From contig VAZG01000185.1 of NCBI GenBank assembly GCA_005885285.1, forward strand, positions 1 to 43,103: a stretch of 43,103 bases of DNA, written 5' to 3'. Positions 19,005 to 27,605 of the stretch are shown here, piece after piece; position 1 is the first letter of the stretch, and the number at the start of each line of letters is the position of its first letter. Position numbers and translations under genes: made by a program. The stretch is from Alphaproteobacteria bacterium (GTDB taxonomy: Bacteria > Pseudomonadota > Alphaproteobacteria > Rhizobiales > Xanthobacteraceae). Below the pieces are notes generated by a model. The model did not search any database. It had not been told where the DNA came from and saw only the letters and a program-made list of their open reading frames with translations.

Positions 19005-20720
19005 ATGCAGGTCATAACGACCGACGTTGCAGTGATCGGGGGAGGCGCCGCCGGCTGCTATGCCGCGCTCAACCTGAGCAAGCGGGGCATCAAGCCTTTG
19101 ATCATCTGCAAGGGGCTGGTCGGCAAGAGCGGGGCGTCGCTGTTCGCCGGCAATCTGGTGATCTCTGGCCGGGCGCTGGGCAACAGCGAAGAGAACGCCC
19201 GCAACACCGCCGAGTTCTTGATCAAGTATCACAACCAGTTCTTGATCGATCAGAATTGGGCGCAACGATGCGGGCAGTGGGTCGAGAAGGTCTATTATCC
19301 GGAACTGGAGGAGGCAGGCCTCTACTTTCGGCGCAACGATGCCGGCGAGGTCGTCACCAGCCCCGGGAAGATCCGCAGCATAGCCGCCAATGTTCAGGGC
19401 AATTCCGGCGTGCCATTCATGGACCTGCGCCGGAAGCAGGTCATCAAGGCCGGTATCGCGCGAATGGAGGAGACGCTCGCCACCTCACTGCTGCACAACC
19501 CGGACGGTTCGGTCGGGGGCGTGTTCTGCCTGAACTACATCACCGGTGAATACACGGCCGTGATGGCGCGCGCGGTGATTCTGGCGACCGGCTACTCGGA
19601 TCGGCTGCATACGCGCTCGACGGGCACGAGGGAGATGTCGGCGGATGGCGTCGCGCTGGCGTGGCGTGCCGGTGCGACCCTGCTCAACATGGAAATGCAG
19701 TGGTGGCACACCAATGACATGGCGCATCCACCGAGCTGGCAACGGATGCAGATCTATCCGAACCCGATGCTCGGCTCGCAAAAATCGGCGCGAATGCTCA
19801 ACTCGGCGGGCGAAGAGTTCTTCAACCAGCAGCAGGACGATCCGCTGGCCTTCGGGCCCTACACGGTTCAGTTGAAAGCGTTGGTTAAGCAGGTTCGTGC
19901 CGGCAAAGCCCGTTACGAGGGCGGCTACTATGCCGGCTTCGACAATTGCGATCCGGCCGAAGTGGAGACCTATACGACCTATGGCAAGACGTTTCGGCAA
20001 CTCGGCCTGCCATTTCCCGCACACATGGCCGAGACGGCGGTTTCGTCGCACTACCGGCAGGGCGGGATTGATGTCGACACCACCACCATGCGTTCATCGG
20101 TTCAAGGACTTTACGCGGCAGGCGGAGTAGGCGGCCACAGCAATGGATTGATCGGGCTCGCAACCTATGACGGCAAAGTCGTTGCCGAAGGCGTAGCGCG
20201 GGATATCGCGACGCTGAAGGCAGTCTCGTTGCCGCAACCGCAAATCGAGGCGGAATGCCGCAGGCTCGATCGTTTGCGCAGTTCTTCCGGCGATGGCCCG
20301 GCGCCGGGCAGGCTGAAGGAAGACATCCGGGCGGTGATGTGGGAAAAAGTCGGGGTCGAGAAGAACGCTTCCGACCTGCGATCGGCGCTCGACGACATTG
20401 CACGAATACGCCTTCAACTTCTGCCCGGCATGAAAATCCGCAACACCGGAAAATCCGTCAACTACGAGTGGCTGGACGCGATCGACGTAATGAACATGAT
20501 CGATGTCTGCGAACTCGTCATCCACTCCTCGCTCGAGCGCAAGGAGAGCCGTGGACCCTTCATTCGCCAGGATTTCCCGCTTACCGACAATGACAATTGG
20601 CTTGCCGCTAATGTCCTTAAGAAATCCGGCAACGGCCTGCGGTTTGAGCAGCGGCCCTACGACATGCCGCTGTTCACGCCCGGCTTTTCCAGGAAAGACA
20701 ACCTTGAGGTCGCCTGGTGA
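19005..20720 (+). CDS. Fumarate reductase/succinate dehydrogenase-like flavoprotein
   Basis: 571 aa. An N-terminal FAD-binding Rossmann motif, VAVIGGGAAGCYAAL (about residues 8-22), is followed by the FrdA/SdhA/AprA fold. HYRQGGIDVD aligns with the family HYxxGGI segment, and ESRGPFIRQDFP (514-525) with SRGAHxRxDYP. Several residues expected of a true succinate/fumarate enzyme are absent: the histidine that covalently holds FAD (here KSGASLFAGN), the HPTG motif (region reads MQWWHTNDMAHPPSW), and RGEGG (region reads MLNSAGEEFFNQ). I infer non-covalent FAD and a substrate other than succinate. Its stop overlaps the iron-sulfur gene start. Confidence 0.9.
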   Translation: MQVITTDVAVIGGGAAGCYAALNLSKRGIKPLIICKGLVGKSGASLFAGNLVISGRALGNSEENARNTAEFLIKYHNQFLIDQNWAQRCGQWVEKVYYPELEEAGLYFRRNDAGEVVTSPGKIRSIAANVQGNSGVPFMDLRRKQVIKAGIARMEETLATSLLHNPDGSVGGVFCLNYITGEYTAVMARAVILATGYSDRLHTRSTGTREMSADGVALAWRAGATLLNMEMQWWHTNDMAHPPSWQRMQIYPNPMLGSQKSARMLNSAGEEFFNQQQDDPLAFGPYTVQLKALVKQVRAGKARYEGGYYAGFDNCDPAEVETYTTYGKTFRQLGLPFPAHMAETAVSSHYRQGGIDVDTTTMRSSVQGLYAAGGVGGHSNGLIGLATYDGKVVAEGVARDIATLKAVSLPQPQIEAECRRLDRLRSSSGDGPAPGRLKEDIRAVMWEKVGVEKNASDLRSALDDIARIRLQLLPGMKIRNTGKSVNYEWLDAIDVMNMIDVCELVIHSSLERKESRGPFIRQDFPLTDNDNWLAANVLKKSGNGLRFEQRPYDMPLFTPGFSRKDNLEVAW

Positions 20721-21760
20721 CATTGGTCTCTCCCGGTGACGCTCCCGTGCCCGTTCCTCCTTCGGTTGATGGCCGCCGCCTGGGGCAGGCCGAACAGCAT
20801 GACGCGCTGGCCGCGCGCAATTCGCGCCTGATCCCCGGTGAATTGCTGACCATCAAGATCCGCCGGTCAGAGGTCCCCGCGGGTGGCGACATCTACCAGG
20901 AATTTCAGGTGCCGTACCAGAAATGGATGCGGGTGCTTGATGCCCTGAACTGGATCGCGGAGAATGCGGCGGCCGACCTGGCATTTCGATGGTTCTGCGG
21001 ATCGAAAATGTGCGGAACCTGCGCGGTCCGAATGAACGGCCGCGAAGTGCTGGCGTGCTGGGAGGCGGTCGAGCCGAGCATGGTGATCGAGCCGCTGCGG
21101 AACCTTCCGGTCATTCGCGATCTCGTCGTCGACCGCACGCGCTACGAAGACAAGGTCGCAAGTCTAGAGCCGTGGATCGAGCGCCATGAACCTTATGCCC
21201 AGTTCCCCGAGCCGCTCACGCACAAGCAGATGAAGGATGCCTCCAAGGCGCTCGACTGCATCAGTTGCATGTGTTGTTACTCGGCGTGTCCCGTGATTGG
21301 CCTCGGAAACCTAACCGATTTCGCCGGCCCCGCGCCCCTTGTTCAGTTGGGCCAGACCGCGCTCGATCCGCGCAACAGCCCAGGGAAGGTCAGGCGATCG
21401 CTCGAACTGACCGGGATTTTCAATTGCGTGTCCTGTTATAAATGCGAGGAGGTATGTCCGGCCAGCATTCCGATCGTCAGCCGCATTATCGAGCCATTAA
21501 AGGCGAAGGCGGCACAGCTCGTTCCCGAAATGGCCAAGCATTCATTTGCCTTGCGCGATATCGTTGCGGGCCGTGGCCGGGTTGATCCCGGCGAACTGGT
21601 CCTGAGGGTTCAAGGGCTGCGTGCGCTCGGTAATCTGCGACGCATATTGCGGTTGTTCGCGCGCGGCAAGATCAATCCGATGAAGACATTGCTCGGGACA
21701 AAAACCGGCGCCGCCGAGGCCGCCGGCCGGCTTCTGGGCAACAGAGTGGGGAAACAATGA
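20717..21760 (+). CDS. Fumarate reductase-like iron-sulfur subunit
   Basis: 347 aa, GTG start overlapping the flavoprotein stop. The N-terminal ferredoxin domain binds [2Fe-2S] through C94, C99, C102 and C114 (FCGSKMCGTCAVRMNGREVLAC). Two further cysteine clusters follow: CISCMCCYSACP (C181, C184, C187, C191) and CVSCYKCEEVCP (C237, C240, C243, C247). Classical SdhB has a [3Fe-4S] site with three cysteines at the last position. Here four are present in CxxCxxCxxxCP form, as in thiol:fumarate-reductase and HdrC-like subunits. It should carry electrons from the flavoprotein to the CCG protein. The C-terminal ~90 residues resemble HdrC (helical, basic). Confidence 0.9.
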   Translation: MTLVSPGDAPVPVPPSVDGRRLGQAEQHDALAARNSRLIPGELLTIKIRRSEVPAGGDIYQEFQVPYQKWMRVLDALNWIAENAAADLAFRWFCGSKMCGTCAVRMNGREVLACWEAVEPSMVIEPLRNLPVIRDLVVDRTRYEDKVASLEPWIERHEPYAQFPEPLTHKQMKDASKALDCISCMCCYSACPVIGLGNLTDFAGPAPLVQLGQTALDPRNSPGKVRRSLELTGIFNCVSCYKCEEVCPASIPIVSRIIEPLKAKAAQLVPEMAKHSFALRDIVAGRGRVDPGELVLRVQGLRALGNLRRILRLFARGKINPMKTLLGTKTGAAEAAGRLLGNRVGKQ

Positions 21761-22650
21761 AATTCGCCTATTATCCCGGCTGCTCGGCGCGCAGCACCTG
21801 CGCTGAACTCAACGATGCAACCCACCTTGTGGCGTCCAAGCTCGGGCTCGATCTGGTGCAGCTGGAAATGGCCACCTGTACCGGGGCGCGCGAATTGCGC
21901 GCGATCGATCCGGCCGGCTTCTACGCCCTTAACGTCCGGATTTTGGCGCTGGCGGAAAGCCATGGCCTGCCCTTGATGACCATCTGCAATACCTGCACCC
22001 TGAACGTGCTGGATGCGCATGCCGCCTTTGTGAGCGATCCGGAACTCGCAGCGTCGGTGAATGCAAGGCTCGCCGAAGAAAACCTGCATTACAGCGGACG
22101 CACCAAGATCAGCCATTTTCTGTGGGTGTTGCACGAGGATATCGGCAAGCAGCGGCTGCGCGAACAGGTGGTCAATCCGCTCAGCGGTCTGACGGTCGCT
22201 GCGTTTTATGGCTGCCATATCACCCGTCCGCCGGGTCGTTACGGGTTTGTCGATTCCCGGAATAACCGTGCCCTGGAGCTGCTTGCCGAAATCCTCGGCT
22301 GCCTGCCGATCGAATACAGCGGCCGCACCGAATGTTGCGGATTTCATACAGCCGCTCACGACGAGAGAGTTGCGATCAAAATGACCGGGCAACACGTCCT
22401 CGCGGCAAAGGCCGGCGGCGCGACGGCGATGGTGACACCGTGCCCGCTGTGTCATACCGTCCTCGATAGCTTTCAACCCGAAATGGAAAAGGACATTGAT
22501 CAGAAACTGGACATGCCGGTTCTGCACCTTCCGCAGCTGGTCGGGTTGGCGCTCGGATTGTCGCCCGAACAACTGAAGATTGACCGACACATGGTGCCGG
22601 CGGGCGTGCTTGATAGCTATGCCGCTACCGCCCCAACCGGACTCAAGTGA
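21757..22650 (+). CDS. HdrB/SdhE-like CCG-domain protein
   Basis: 297 aa, ATG overlapping the previous stop. It has two CCG domains as in heterodisulfide reductase subunit B and the SdhE subunit of non-classical succinate dehydrogenases. Domain 1: C9 (YYPGCS), T40-C41 where a Cys pair is usual, then C77-x2-C80. Domain 2: C153 (YGCH), C193-C194 (ECCGF), C229-x2-C232 (PCPLC), which is complete. CCG domains can hold a non-cubane iron-sulfur cluster. There is no membrane segment, so membrane contact, if any, would be peripheral. With the two preceding genes it forms an SdhABE-like trio. Confidence 0.88.
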   Translation: MKFAYYPGCSARSTCAELNDATHLVASKLGLDLVQLEMATCTGARELRAIDPAGFYALNVRILALAESHGLPLMTICNTCTLNVLDAHAAFVSDPELAASVNARLAEENLHYSGRTKISHFLWVLHEDIGKQRLREQVVNPLSGLTVAAFYGCHITRPPGRYGFVDSRNNRALELLAEILGCLPIEYSGRTECCGFHTAAHDERVAIKMTGQHVLAAKAGGATAMVTPCPLCHTVLDSFQPEMEKDIDQKLDMPVLHLPQLVGLALGLSPEQLKIDRHMVPAGVLDSYAATAPTGLK

Positions 22651-22913
22651 TGTTTCGGTCGAGAGCATACCGCGCGAGGTCTTCGGCGTTTTCGCGGTCG
22701 GTCGGAACGCGTGCGTTCTGTGCGCAGGCCGACTTGGCGATGGCCCCGGCGGATTTGACCAATCCCGATGCAGTCATCGGTGAAATACTGCGCAGCCAAA
22801 ATCCGTCTGCTGAATCGGTGCGGTCGGGTCTTGGCTCTTGCGTGGATGTGCTGAAGGTCGGAGACTGCCACAACGGGACTTCCGGCATTACAATGGATTG
22901 CGGTCGACCATGA
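22650..22913 (+). CDS. Possible small protein bridging oxidoreductase and transporter genes
   Basis: 87 aa if read from the ATG at 22650; a GTG at 22647 overlaps the preceding stop as GTGA. Its own TGA overlaps the ATG of the next permease gene. The frame therefore fills the 259-nt gap exactly, with coupling-style junctions at both ends, in an operon where every neighbour uses such junctions. Against it: no family resemblance, weaker third-position GC than its neighbours, and a Ser/Arg-rich start. It contains four cysteines (FCAQ, SCVDV, GDCHN, MDCG). It could be a short leader or a real subunit; no function can be given. Confidence 0.35.
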   Translation: MFRSRAYRARSSAFSRSVGTRAFCAQADLAMAPADLTNPDAVIGEILRSQNPSAESVRSGLGSCVDVLKVGDCHNGTSGITMDCGRP

Positions 22914-23770
22914 GGGATACGGTCCTTCTGCTTGCTATGAACGGGCTGATCTGGGGGCTGATCATTGCGCTCATCGCGCTTGGTCTTTCGGTTATTTTCG
23001 GCCTGCTCGATATTATCAATATCGCCCATGGTGACTTCTTCATGGTCGGCACCGTGCTGGCGTGGTTCAGCCTGTCGGCGACCGGGAATTTCTGGATCGG
23101 CTTTATTGTCGCGCCGGTGATCGGGTTTGTCATCGGGGCAATCATTCAGCGTCTCGTGATTCAGCCGATCCATGGCGCGGCGGCGTTGTCTATCGTAGCG
23201 ACCTTCGGCCTCTCCCTGATTCTTCAGGAAACCGTGCGGATCACGTTCGGGGCGACGCCGCGTCGCATGCTGGCGCCGATCCAGGGGACCGTTCCCCTGT
23301 TCGGAATTGATTACGAAATTTATCGATTGTTCGCGGCGGGGATCGCGCTGGTGGCGCTGGCCGGTTTCTTTCTATTCCTGCAGCACACCAAGCTCGGTAT
23401 CTGGATGCGGGCCGTTCGGCACGACCGCGAGACCGCTGTCGCGATGGGTATCCCGGCGCAACGAGTTTATGTGATGACTTTCGGTGTCGGGTTTGCGCTG
23501 GCGGCATTTGGCGGCGCGGTCGCGGCGCCGATCACCACGGTGGATTTTCGCGGCGGCGTCGATGTCCTTCCGTTCTGCTTCATGGCGGTCATCATCGGGG
23601 GGCTCGGCAATCTGGCCGGTACGGTGGCGGCGGCAGTCCTGTTGGCGTTCCTTGAGGGGTTGGTTCAGAGCGTCGCCGATCCAACGGTGGCGCGAATCTC
23701 TTCGCTGGTGCTGATGAGCGCGGTCCTGTTGCTGCGGCCCCAGGGTCTGTTCAAAGGCTTCACCAGGTGA
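22910..23770 (+). CDS. Branched-chain/amide-type ABC transporter permease (LivH-like)
   Basis: 286 aa from the ATG at 22910. Hydrophobic throughout with about eight membrane segments. The LivH pattern is clear: NGLIWGLIIALIALGLSVIFGLLDIINIAHGDFFM near the start, the EAA-like cytoplasmic loop with MRAVRHDRETAVAMGIPAQRVY around residue 165, and AVIIGGLGNLAGTVAAAVLLAFLEG near 225. Hydrophobic amino-acid/urea/short-chain-amide (HAAT) family. Forms the inner-membrane channel with the LivM-like partner whose GTG overlaps its stop by 4 nt. Confidence 0.94.
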   Translation: MRDTVLLLAMNGLIWGLIIALIALGLSVIFGLLDIINIAHGDFFMVGTVLAWFSLSATGNFWIGFIVAPVIGFVIGAIIQRLVIQPIHGAAALSIVATFGLSLILQETVRITFGATPRRMLAPIQGTVPLFGIDYEIYRLFAAGIALVALAGFFLFLQHTKLGIWMRAVRHDRETAVAMGIPAQRVYVMTFGVGFALAAFGGAVAAPITTVDFRGGVDVLPFCFMAVIIGGLGNLAGTVAAAVLLAFLEGLVQSVADPTVARISSLVLMSAVLLLRPQGLFKGFTR

Positions 23771-24780
23771 CGCGGCGTTCCATCGAAATCGGTATGGCGG
23801 TGAGTGCGGCGACGTTCCTGATTTCGGTGCCATGGTTGATCCCGGCTCTGACCGACAATTTCTGGGTCAGTGTGATTACGGAAATTCTGATCTGGTCGCT
23901 GTTTGCGGCCAGCGCCAACCTGCTGTTCGGCTACGTTGGACTGCTGTCGTTCGGGCAGGCGCTGTACTTCGGCTTCGGCATGTACGGCGTAGCACTTGGC
24001 ATCGATCATCTCGGCTTGTCGTTCTGGCCGGCATTCGGACTGGGGATTGTATCGGCGATAGCAATGGCGCTGGTCTCGGGGGTCTTCGCGGTGCGGCTGA
24101 GCTGGCATTATTTCGCGATCATTACCGTCGTGTTTTCGTTGATATTCTATTTTCTCGCGGTCTCGATGAAGCCACTGACCGGCGGCGACGACGGAATCAA
24201 TTTTTCGTTGCCGCCCGTGTTCAGGTTCGGCGGCAGCATCTGGAGCCTTACCGATCCCACCTTCCAGTATTTCTTCGTCCTGGCAGTAGTGTCGCTTTGT
24301 TTCTTCCTGATGTACCGGGTGATCAACAGCCCGCTGGGCAAAGGTTTCCTGGCAATCCGCGACAACGACCTTCGCGCCTCGCTGATCGGTCTCAATGTCT
24401 ATGTATTGCGGTTAATCGCATTCGTGATGGCCGGATTTCTGGCCGGCGTATCCGGCGCGCTGTTTGCGTTCTTCGGCCGCTACGCGTCCGCCAGCTACAT
24501 GTTCTACCAGGTATCCGGCGAAGCGGTGGTCTGGACCATCGTCGGGGGCGCCGGCACGATGTTCGGGCCGCTGGTCGGCACCACATTGTTCATCGTGATC
24601 CGCGAAATCGTATCGAGTCACTGGGAGCATCATTCGCTGATCGTCGGACTATTGGCCATTCTGGCGGTGATTTTCGCACCGAAAGGGATCGTCGGTCTCT
24701 GGAACGGCTGGATGACCCGGCTGGGCGAGCGCGATGCCGCATCGGCACCGCCGCGCCTGACGCTGCAGGCCGAGCCATGA
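23767..24780 (+). CDS. Branched-chain/amide-type ABC transporter permease (LivM-like)
   Basis: 337 aa, GTG start overlapping the LivH-like stop. About nine membrane segments. The LivM pattern includes LLFGYVGLLSFGQALYFGFGMY near residue 55, the cytoplasmic coupling loop GFLAIRDNDLRASLIGLNVYVLRLIAF near 205, and WTIVGGAGTMFGPLVGTTLF near 260. Second channel subunit of the importer. Its stop overlaps the LivG-like start by 4 nt. Confidence 0.94.
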   Translation: MTRRSIEIGMAVSAATFLISVPWLIPALTDNFWVSVITEILIWSLFAASANLLFGYVGLLSFGQALYFGFGMYGVALGIDHLGLSFWPAFGLGIVSAIAMALVSGVFAVRLSWHYFAIITVVFSLIFYFLAVSMKPLTGGDDGINFSLPPVFRFGGSIWSLTDPTFQYFFVLAVVSLCFFLMYRVINSPLGKGFLAIRDNDLRASLIGLNVYVLRLIAFVMAGFLAGVSGALFAFFGRYASASYMFYQVSGEAVVWTIVGGAGTMFGPLVGTTLFIVIREIVSSHWEHHSLIVGLLAILAVIFAPKGIVGLWNGWMTRLGERDAASAPPRLTLQAEP

Positions 24781-25556
24781 GCGAACCTGTGCTGCGCACC
24801 GAGGGTTTGATCAAGCGGTTCGGCGGCTTGACCGCGGTCGACAATCTCAGCATCAACTTAGCCGGCGGTCGGGTCCATGCCATCATTGGCCCAAACGGCG
24901 CGGGGAAGACGACATTTTTCAACCTGGTATCGGGTATGCTCAGCCCCAGCGGCGGCCGCGTGTTTTTTCGTGGGCGGGACATTACCGGCTACCGGCCGCA
25001 TGAGATCAGTCGGTTGGGGATCAAGCGGACCCTGCAGGTCAAGAGCGTGTTTCCGGAATTGAGCGTTGCCGACAATCTCTGGATCACAAGGCAAGCGGGG
25101 CGCCGGTTCCTGCATCCGTTTCGCCGCGCGGCGAGCGATCTGGAGACGAAGTCGCACGTCGAACGGATACTCGAGCAGATCGGCCTCTCCGCACTTGCCG
25201 GGCGTCCCGCCGGAACGCTGTCCTATGGCGACGTGGCGATGCTCGAGATCGGGATGGCGGTCATTTCCGAGCCGAGCCTGCTTCTGCTCGATGAACCGAC
25301 CTGCGGCATGAGCCCTGCGGAGACCAATCGCGCGGTCGAAAAAATCCGCGACCTGGCGCGTACCATCGATATCGTCATCATCGAGCACGACATGGACGTC
25401 GTCTTCGGGATCGCCGACGACATTACCGTTCTTGCCCAGGGGGCGATCCTGGCCAGCGGCAGGCCGGCAGAGATCGCCGAGGATGAGCGAGTCCGCGAAG
25501 CCTATCTCGGCCGTCCGGAAGACGAGGATTTCGTCGAGGAGGCGGCTCATGCTTAG
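24777..25556 (+). CDS. ABC transporter ATP-binding protein (LivG-like)
   Basis: 259 aa from the ATG at 24777. Walker A GPNGAGKTT, signature LSYGDVAML, Walker B LLLLDEPTCGM, H-loop EHDMDVV. The long insertion after Walker A containing RTLQVKSVFPELSVADNLW is typical of LivG. Cytoplasmic motor subunit pairing with the next ATPase. It overlaps that gene by 8 nt. The frame is open upstream through the permease, but the overlapping ATGA fixes the start. Confidence 0.94.
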   Translation: MSEPVLRTEGLIKRFGGLTAVDNLSINLAGGRVHAIIGPNGAGKTTFFNLVSGMLSPSGGRVFFRGRDITGYRPHEISRLGIKRTLQVKSVFPELSVADNLWITRQAGRRFLHPFRRAASDLETKSHVERILEQIGLSALAGRPAGTLSYGDVAMLEIGMAVISEPSLLLLDEPTCGMSPAETNRAVEKIRDLARTIDIVIIEHDMDVVFGIADDITVLAQGAILASGRPAEIAEDERVREAYLGRPEDEDFVEEAAHA

Positions 25557-26247
25557 CCTCCGGGATGTTCATGTTCATATCGGCAAGCTGCATATTCTTC
25601 AGGGCGTCAATCTCGAGGTAAGGCCCGGCGAATCCGCCGCGTTGCTCGGACGCAACGGCGTCGGCAAGACGACCACGCTGCGGGCGATCATGGGGCTGGT
25701 GTCCAAGAGCAGCGGCGCGATCAGGTTCGACGAATTCGATCTTTCAAACTATCCGGCCCATAAAATTCCGGGCAAGGGAATCGGGTACGTCCCGCAGGGG
25801 CGGGGCATTTTTCCGAATCTTTCGGTGCTCGAGAATCTGAATATCGGCGTCACCGGCAAGCGCGACACCGAGCGCGAGGATTACGTATTCACATGCTTTC
25901 CGAGGCTCAAGGAACGGCTGAAGCAGGCCGGCAATACACTCTCGGGCGGCGAGCAGCAAATGCTCGCGATTGCGCGTTGCCTGATGATGCGCCCCAAGCT
26001 CATTATTCTCGATGAGCCGACGGAAGGCATCATGCCGCGGCTGGTATCGCAGATCAGGCGCGAAATCTACCGCATCGGCCAGAGCGGCGTATCCATCCTG
26101 CTGGTCGAACAAAATGTCGAAACCGCGCTGAAGCTCTGCCCCAATGTGTTTCTGATGGAAAAGGGCGCCATCGTATATTCGGGTGCTGCTCACGATCTGA
26201 AAGGTCAGCCCGAAATCGTGCGTCGTTATCTTGGATTGTCGCAATAA
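25549..26247 (+). CDS. ABC transporter ATP-binding protein (LivF-like)
   Basis: 232 aa, starting at ATG 25549 inside the end of the LivG-like gene. Walker A GRNGVGKTT, the LivF-specific IGYVPQGRGIFPNLSVLENL, signature LSGGEQQMLAIAR, Walker B LIILDEPTEGI, H-loop VEQNVETAL. Length is standard for LivF. Completes the ATPase heterodimer. A 29-nt gap with a Shine-Dalgarno separates it from the binding-protein gene. Confidence 0.94.
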   Translation: MLSLRDVHVHIGKLHILQGVNLEVRPGESAALLGRNGVGKTTTLRAIMGLVSKSSGAIRFDEFDLSNYPAHKIPGKGIGYVPQGRGIFPNLSVLENLNIGVTGKRDTEREDYVFTCFPRLKERLKQAGNTLSGGEQQMLAIARCLMMRPKLIILDEPTEGIMPRLVSQIRREIYRIGQSGVSILLVEQNVETALKLCPNVFLMEKGAIVYSGAAHDLKGQPEIVRRYLGLSQ

Positions 26248-26276
26248 CTTCAACCGCTCTTACGGAGGGTCTCGTC

Positions 26277-27554
26277 ATGGCAAAGAAACTTTCACGTCGT
26301 AGCTTCCTGGAGTGTGCGCTGGCGGGCGGCGCGGCTGCCGGCACCGCCAATCTCACGATCATGCGCGACGCATTCGCCCAGGCTTCCGGCCCGATCGTCA
26401 TCGGGCATCACTGCGATCTCACCGGCGCGATATCGTCCTGGGGCTTCTGGCACGACAAGGCCGCCAAGGCCGCGGTGGATCTTATCAACCAGGGTGGCGG
26501 GATTGCCGGGCGTAAGCTCGAACTGGCGACCGAAGATACCGAATCAAATCCGGCCAGCGGCGCGCGCAAGCTGCGCAATCTCATTCAGCGCACCAATGCC
26601 GAATTCATCGTCGGATCGGTTCATTCCGGCGTGATGCTGTCGTCAATCCCGATCGCTACCGAACTCAAGACCATCTACTTCTCGACGGGTGAAGCCACAG
26701 AAGCGACCGGCAGCAAGGGAACGCGATTCTCGTTCCGCACCGGCACCGACACCTATTCGATCGCGGCCGCCAGTCTGCCGTGGTGCGTCGAGAGCTTCGG
26801 CAAGGTCTGGACCATCATTTACGCCGACTATGCCTGGGGACAGAGCACGGCCCAGGAGTCCAAGGTCTATATCGAGCGCGCCGGCGGCAAGGTTCTCAAC
26901 GCCATTCCCGTGCCGCTCGACGCCAAGGATTTCGTGCCTTATCTCGCGCAGATTTCGGCCGATACCGAAGTGCTGTTGCCGGCGTTCATTGGCTCGCTAT
27001 CGGTCGCATTCTATACCCAGGCAAAGAGCATGGGGCTCGACAAGAAAATGAAGATGTATTCGTCGTCGGCCAGCATCGAAGCTATCGCACCTGACGATAT
27101 TCAGGGTGCGGCGGAGGGGGTATATTTCTTCGAGAACTTCCCGCGCCAGCTCAAGGCAAAGGACGACGGCTTTCACAAGCAGTTCAACAAGCTGGTCGGC
27201 ATAGACGATGTCGATGCACGCGAGGTTGGCGGTCAGCGCGTCATGGACAAGAGCCATGGCTGGCAGGCGTGGGAAGATATCTTCGCGCTGAAGCAGGCGA
27301 TCGAGGCGTCCGGCTACAAGACCCGCAAGGATGTCGAGGGGGTTATCCAGGCATTGGAAGGGATGCAGATGACGAATTCGTTGGCGCATCCGCAGGGCGA
27401 CAAGATCATCCGCAAGCAGGACCATGTGGGCATTATCGACTGCTATATCAGCCGCGTGGAGAACGGAAAGCTTGAGGTCAAGAAGCGGATCCCGAAGGAG
27501 GAACTCGCCCAGAACATGCCGCTTCGGCACAACCTGTCGGAGATGCCGGTGTGA
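26277..27554 (+). CDS. Tat-exported ABC transporter substrate-binding protein (Peripla_BP_6 type)
   Basis: 425 aa, ATG with GGAGG upstream. The N-terminus carries a twin-arginine signal (SRRSFLE, Arg-Arg at 7-8), then a hydrophobic stretch ending DAFAQA, so it is probably folded, and perhaps cofactor- or metal-bound, before export. The mature domain begins IVIGHHCDLTGAISSWG, the LivK/AmiC/UrtA-type fold, with NQGGGIAGRKLELATED and FIVGSVHSGVMLSSIPIA. Such proteins bind amino acids, urea, short amides or aromatic acids. The neighbouring nitrilase makes a nitrile, amide or derived acid the best contextual guess. Last transporter component; a 51-nt gap precedes the nitrilase. Confidence 0.92.
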   Translation: MAKKLSRRSFLECALAGGAAAGTANLTIMRDAFAQASGPIVIGHHCDLTGAISSWGFWHDKAAKAAVDLINQGGGIAGRKLELATEDTESNPASGARKLRNLIQRTNAEFIVGSVHSGVMLSSIPIATELKTIYFSTGEATEATGSKGTRFSFRTGTDTYSIAAASLPWCVESFGKVWTIIYADYAWGQSTAQESKVYIERAGGKVLNAIPVPLDAKDFVPYLAQISADTEVLLPAFIGSLSVAFYTQAKSMGLDKKMKMYSSSASIEAIAPDDIQGAAEGVYFFENFPRQLKAKDDGFHKQFNKLVGIDDVDAREVGGQRVMDKSHGWQAWEDIFALKQAIEASGYKTRKDVEGVIQALEGMQMTNSLAHPQGDKIIRKQDHVGIIDCYISRVENGKLEVKKRIPKEELAQNMPLRHNLSEMPV

Positions 27555-27605
27555 TCTCGAGAACAGCGTGAGGCCACCACGCACTCCCGACGCTCAAGGT
27601 AGCAC

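Noticed and set aside
19005..22650. Reading the flavoprotein/Fe-S/CCG trio as an ordinary succinate dehydrogenase
   Set aside because: Key dicarboxylate and covalent-FAD motifs are missing, there is no SdhC/D anchor, and the neighbours are transport and nitrilase genes.
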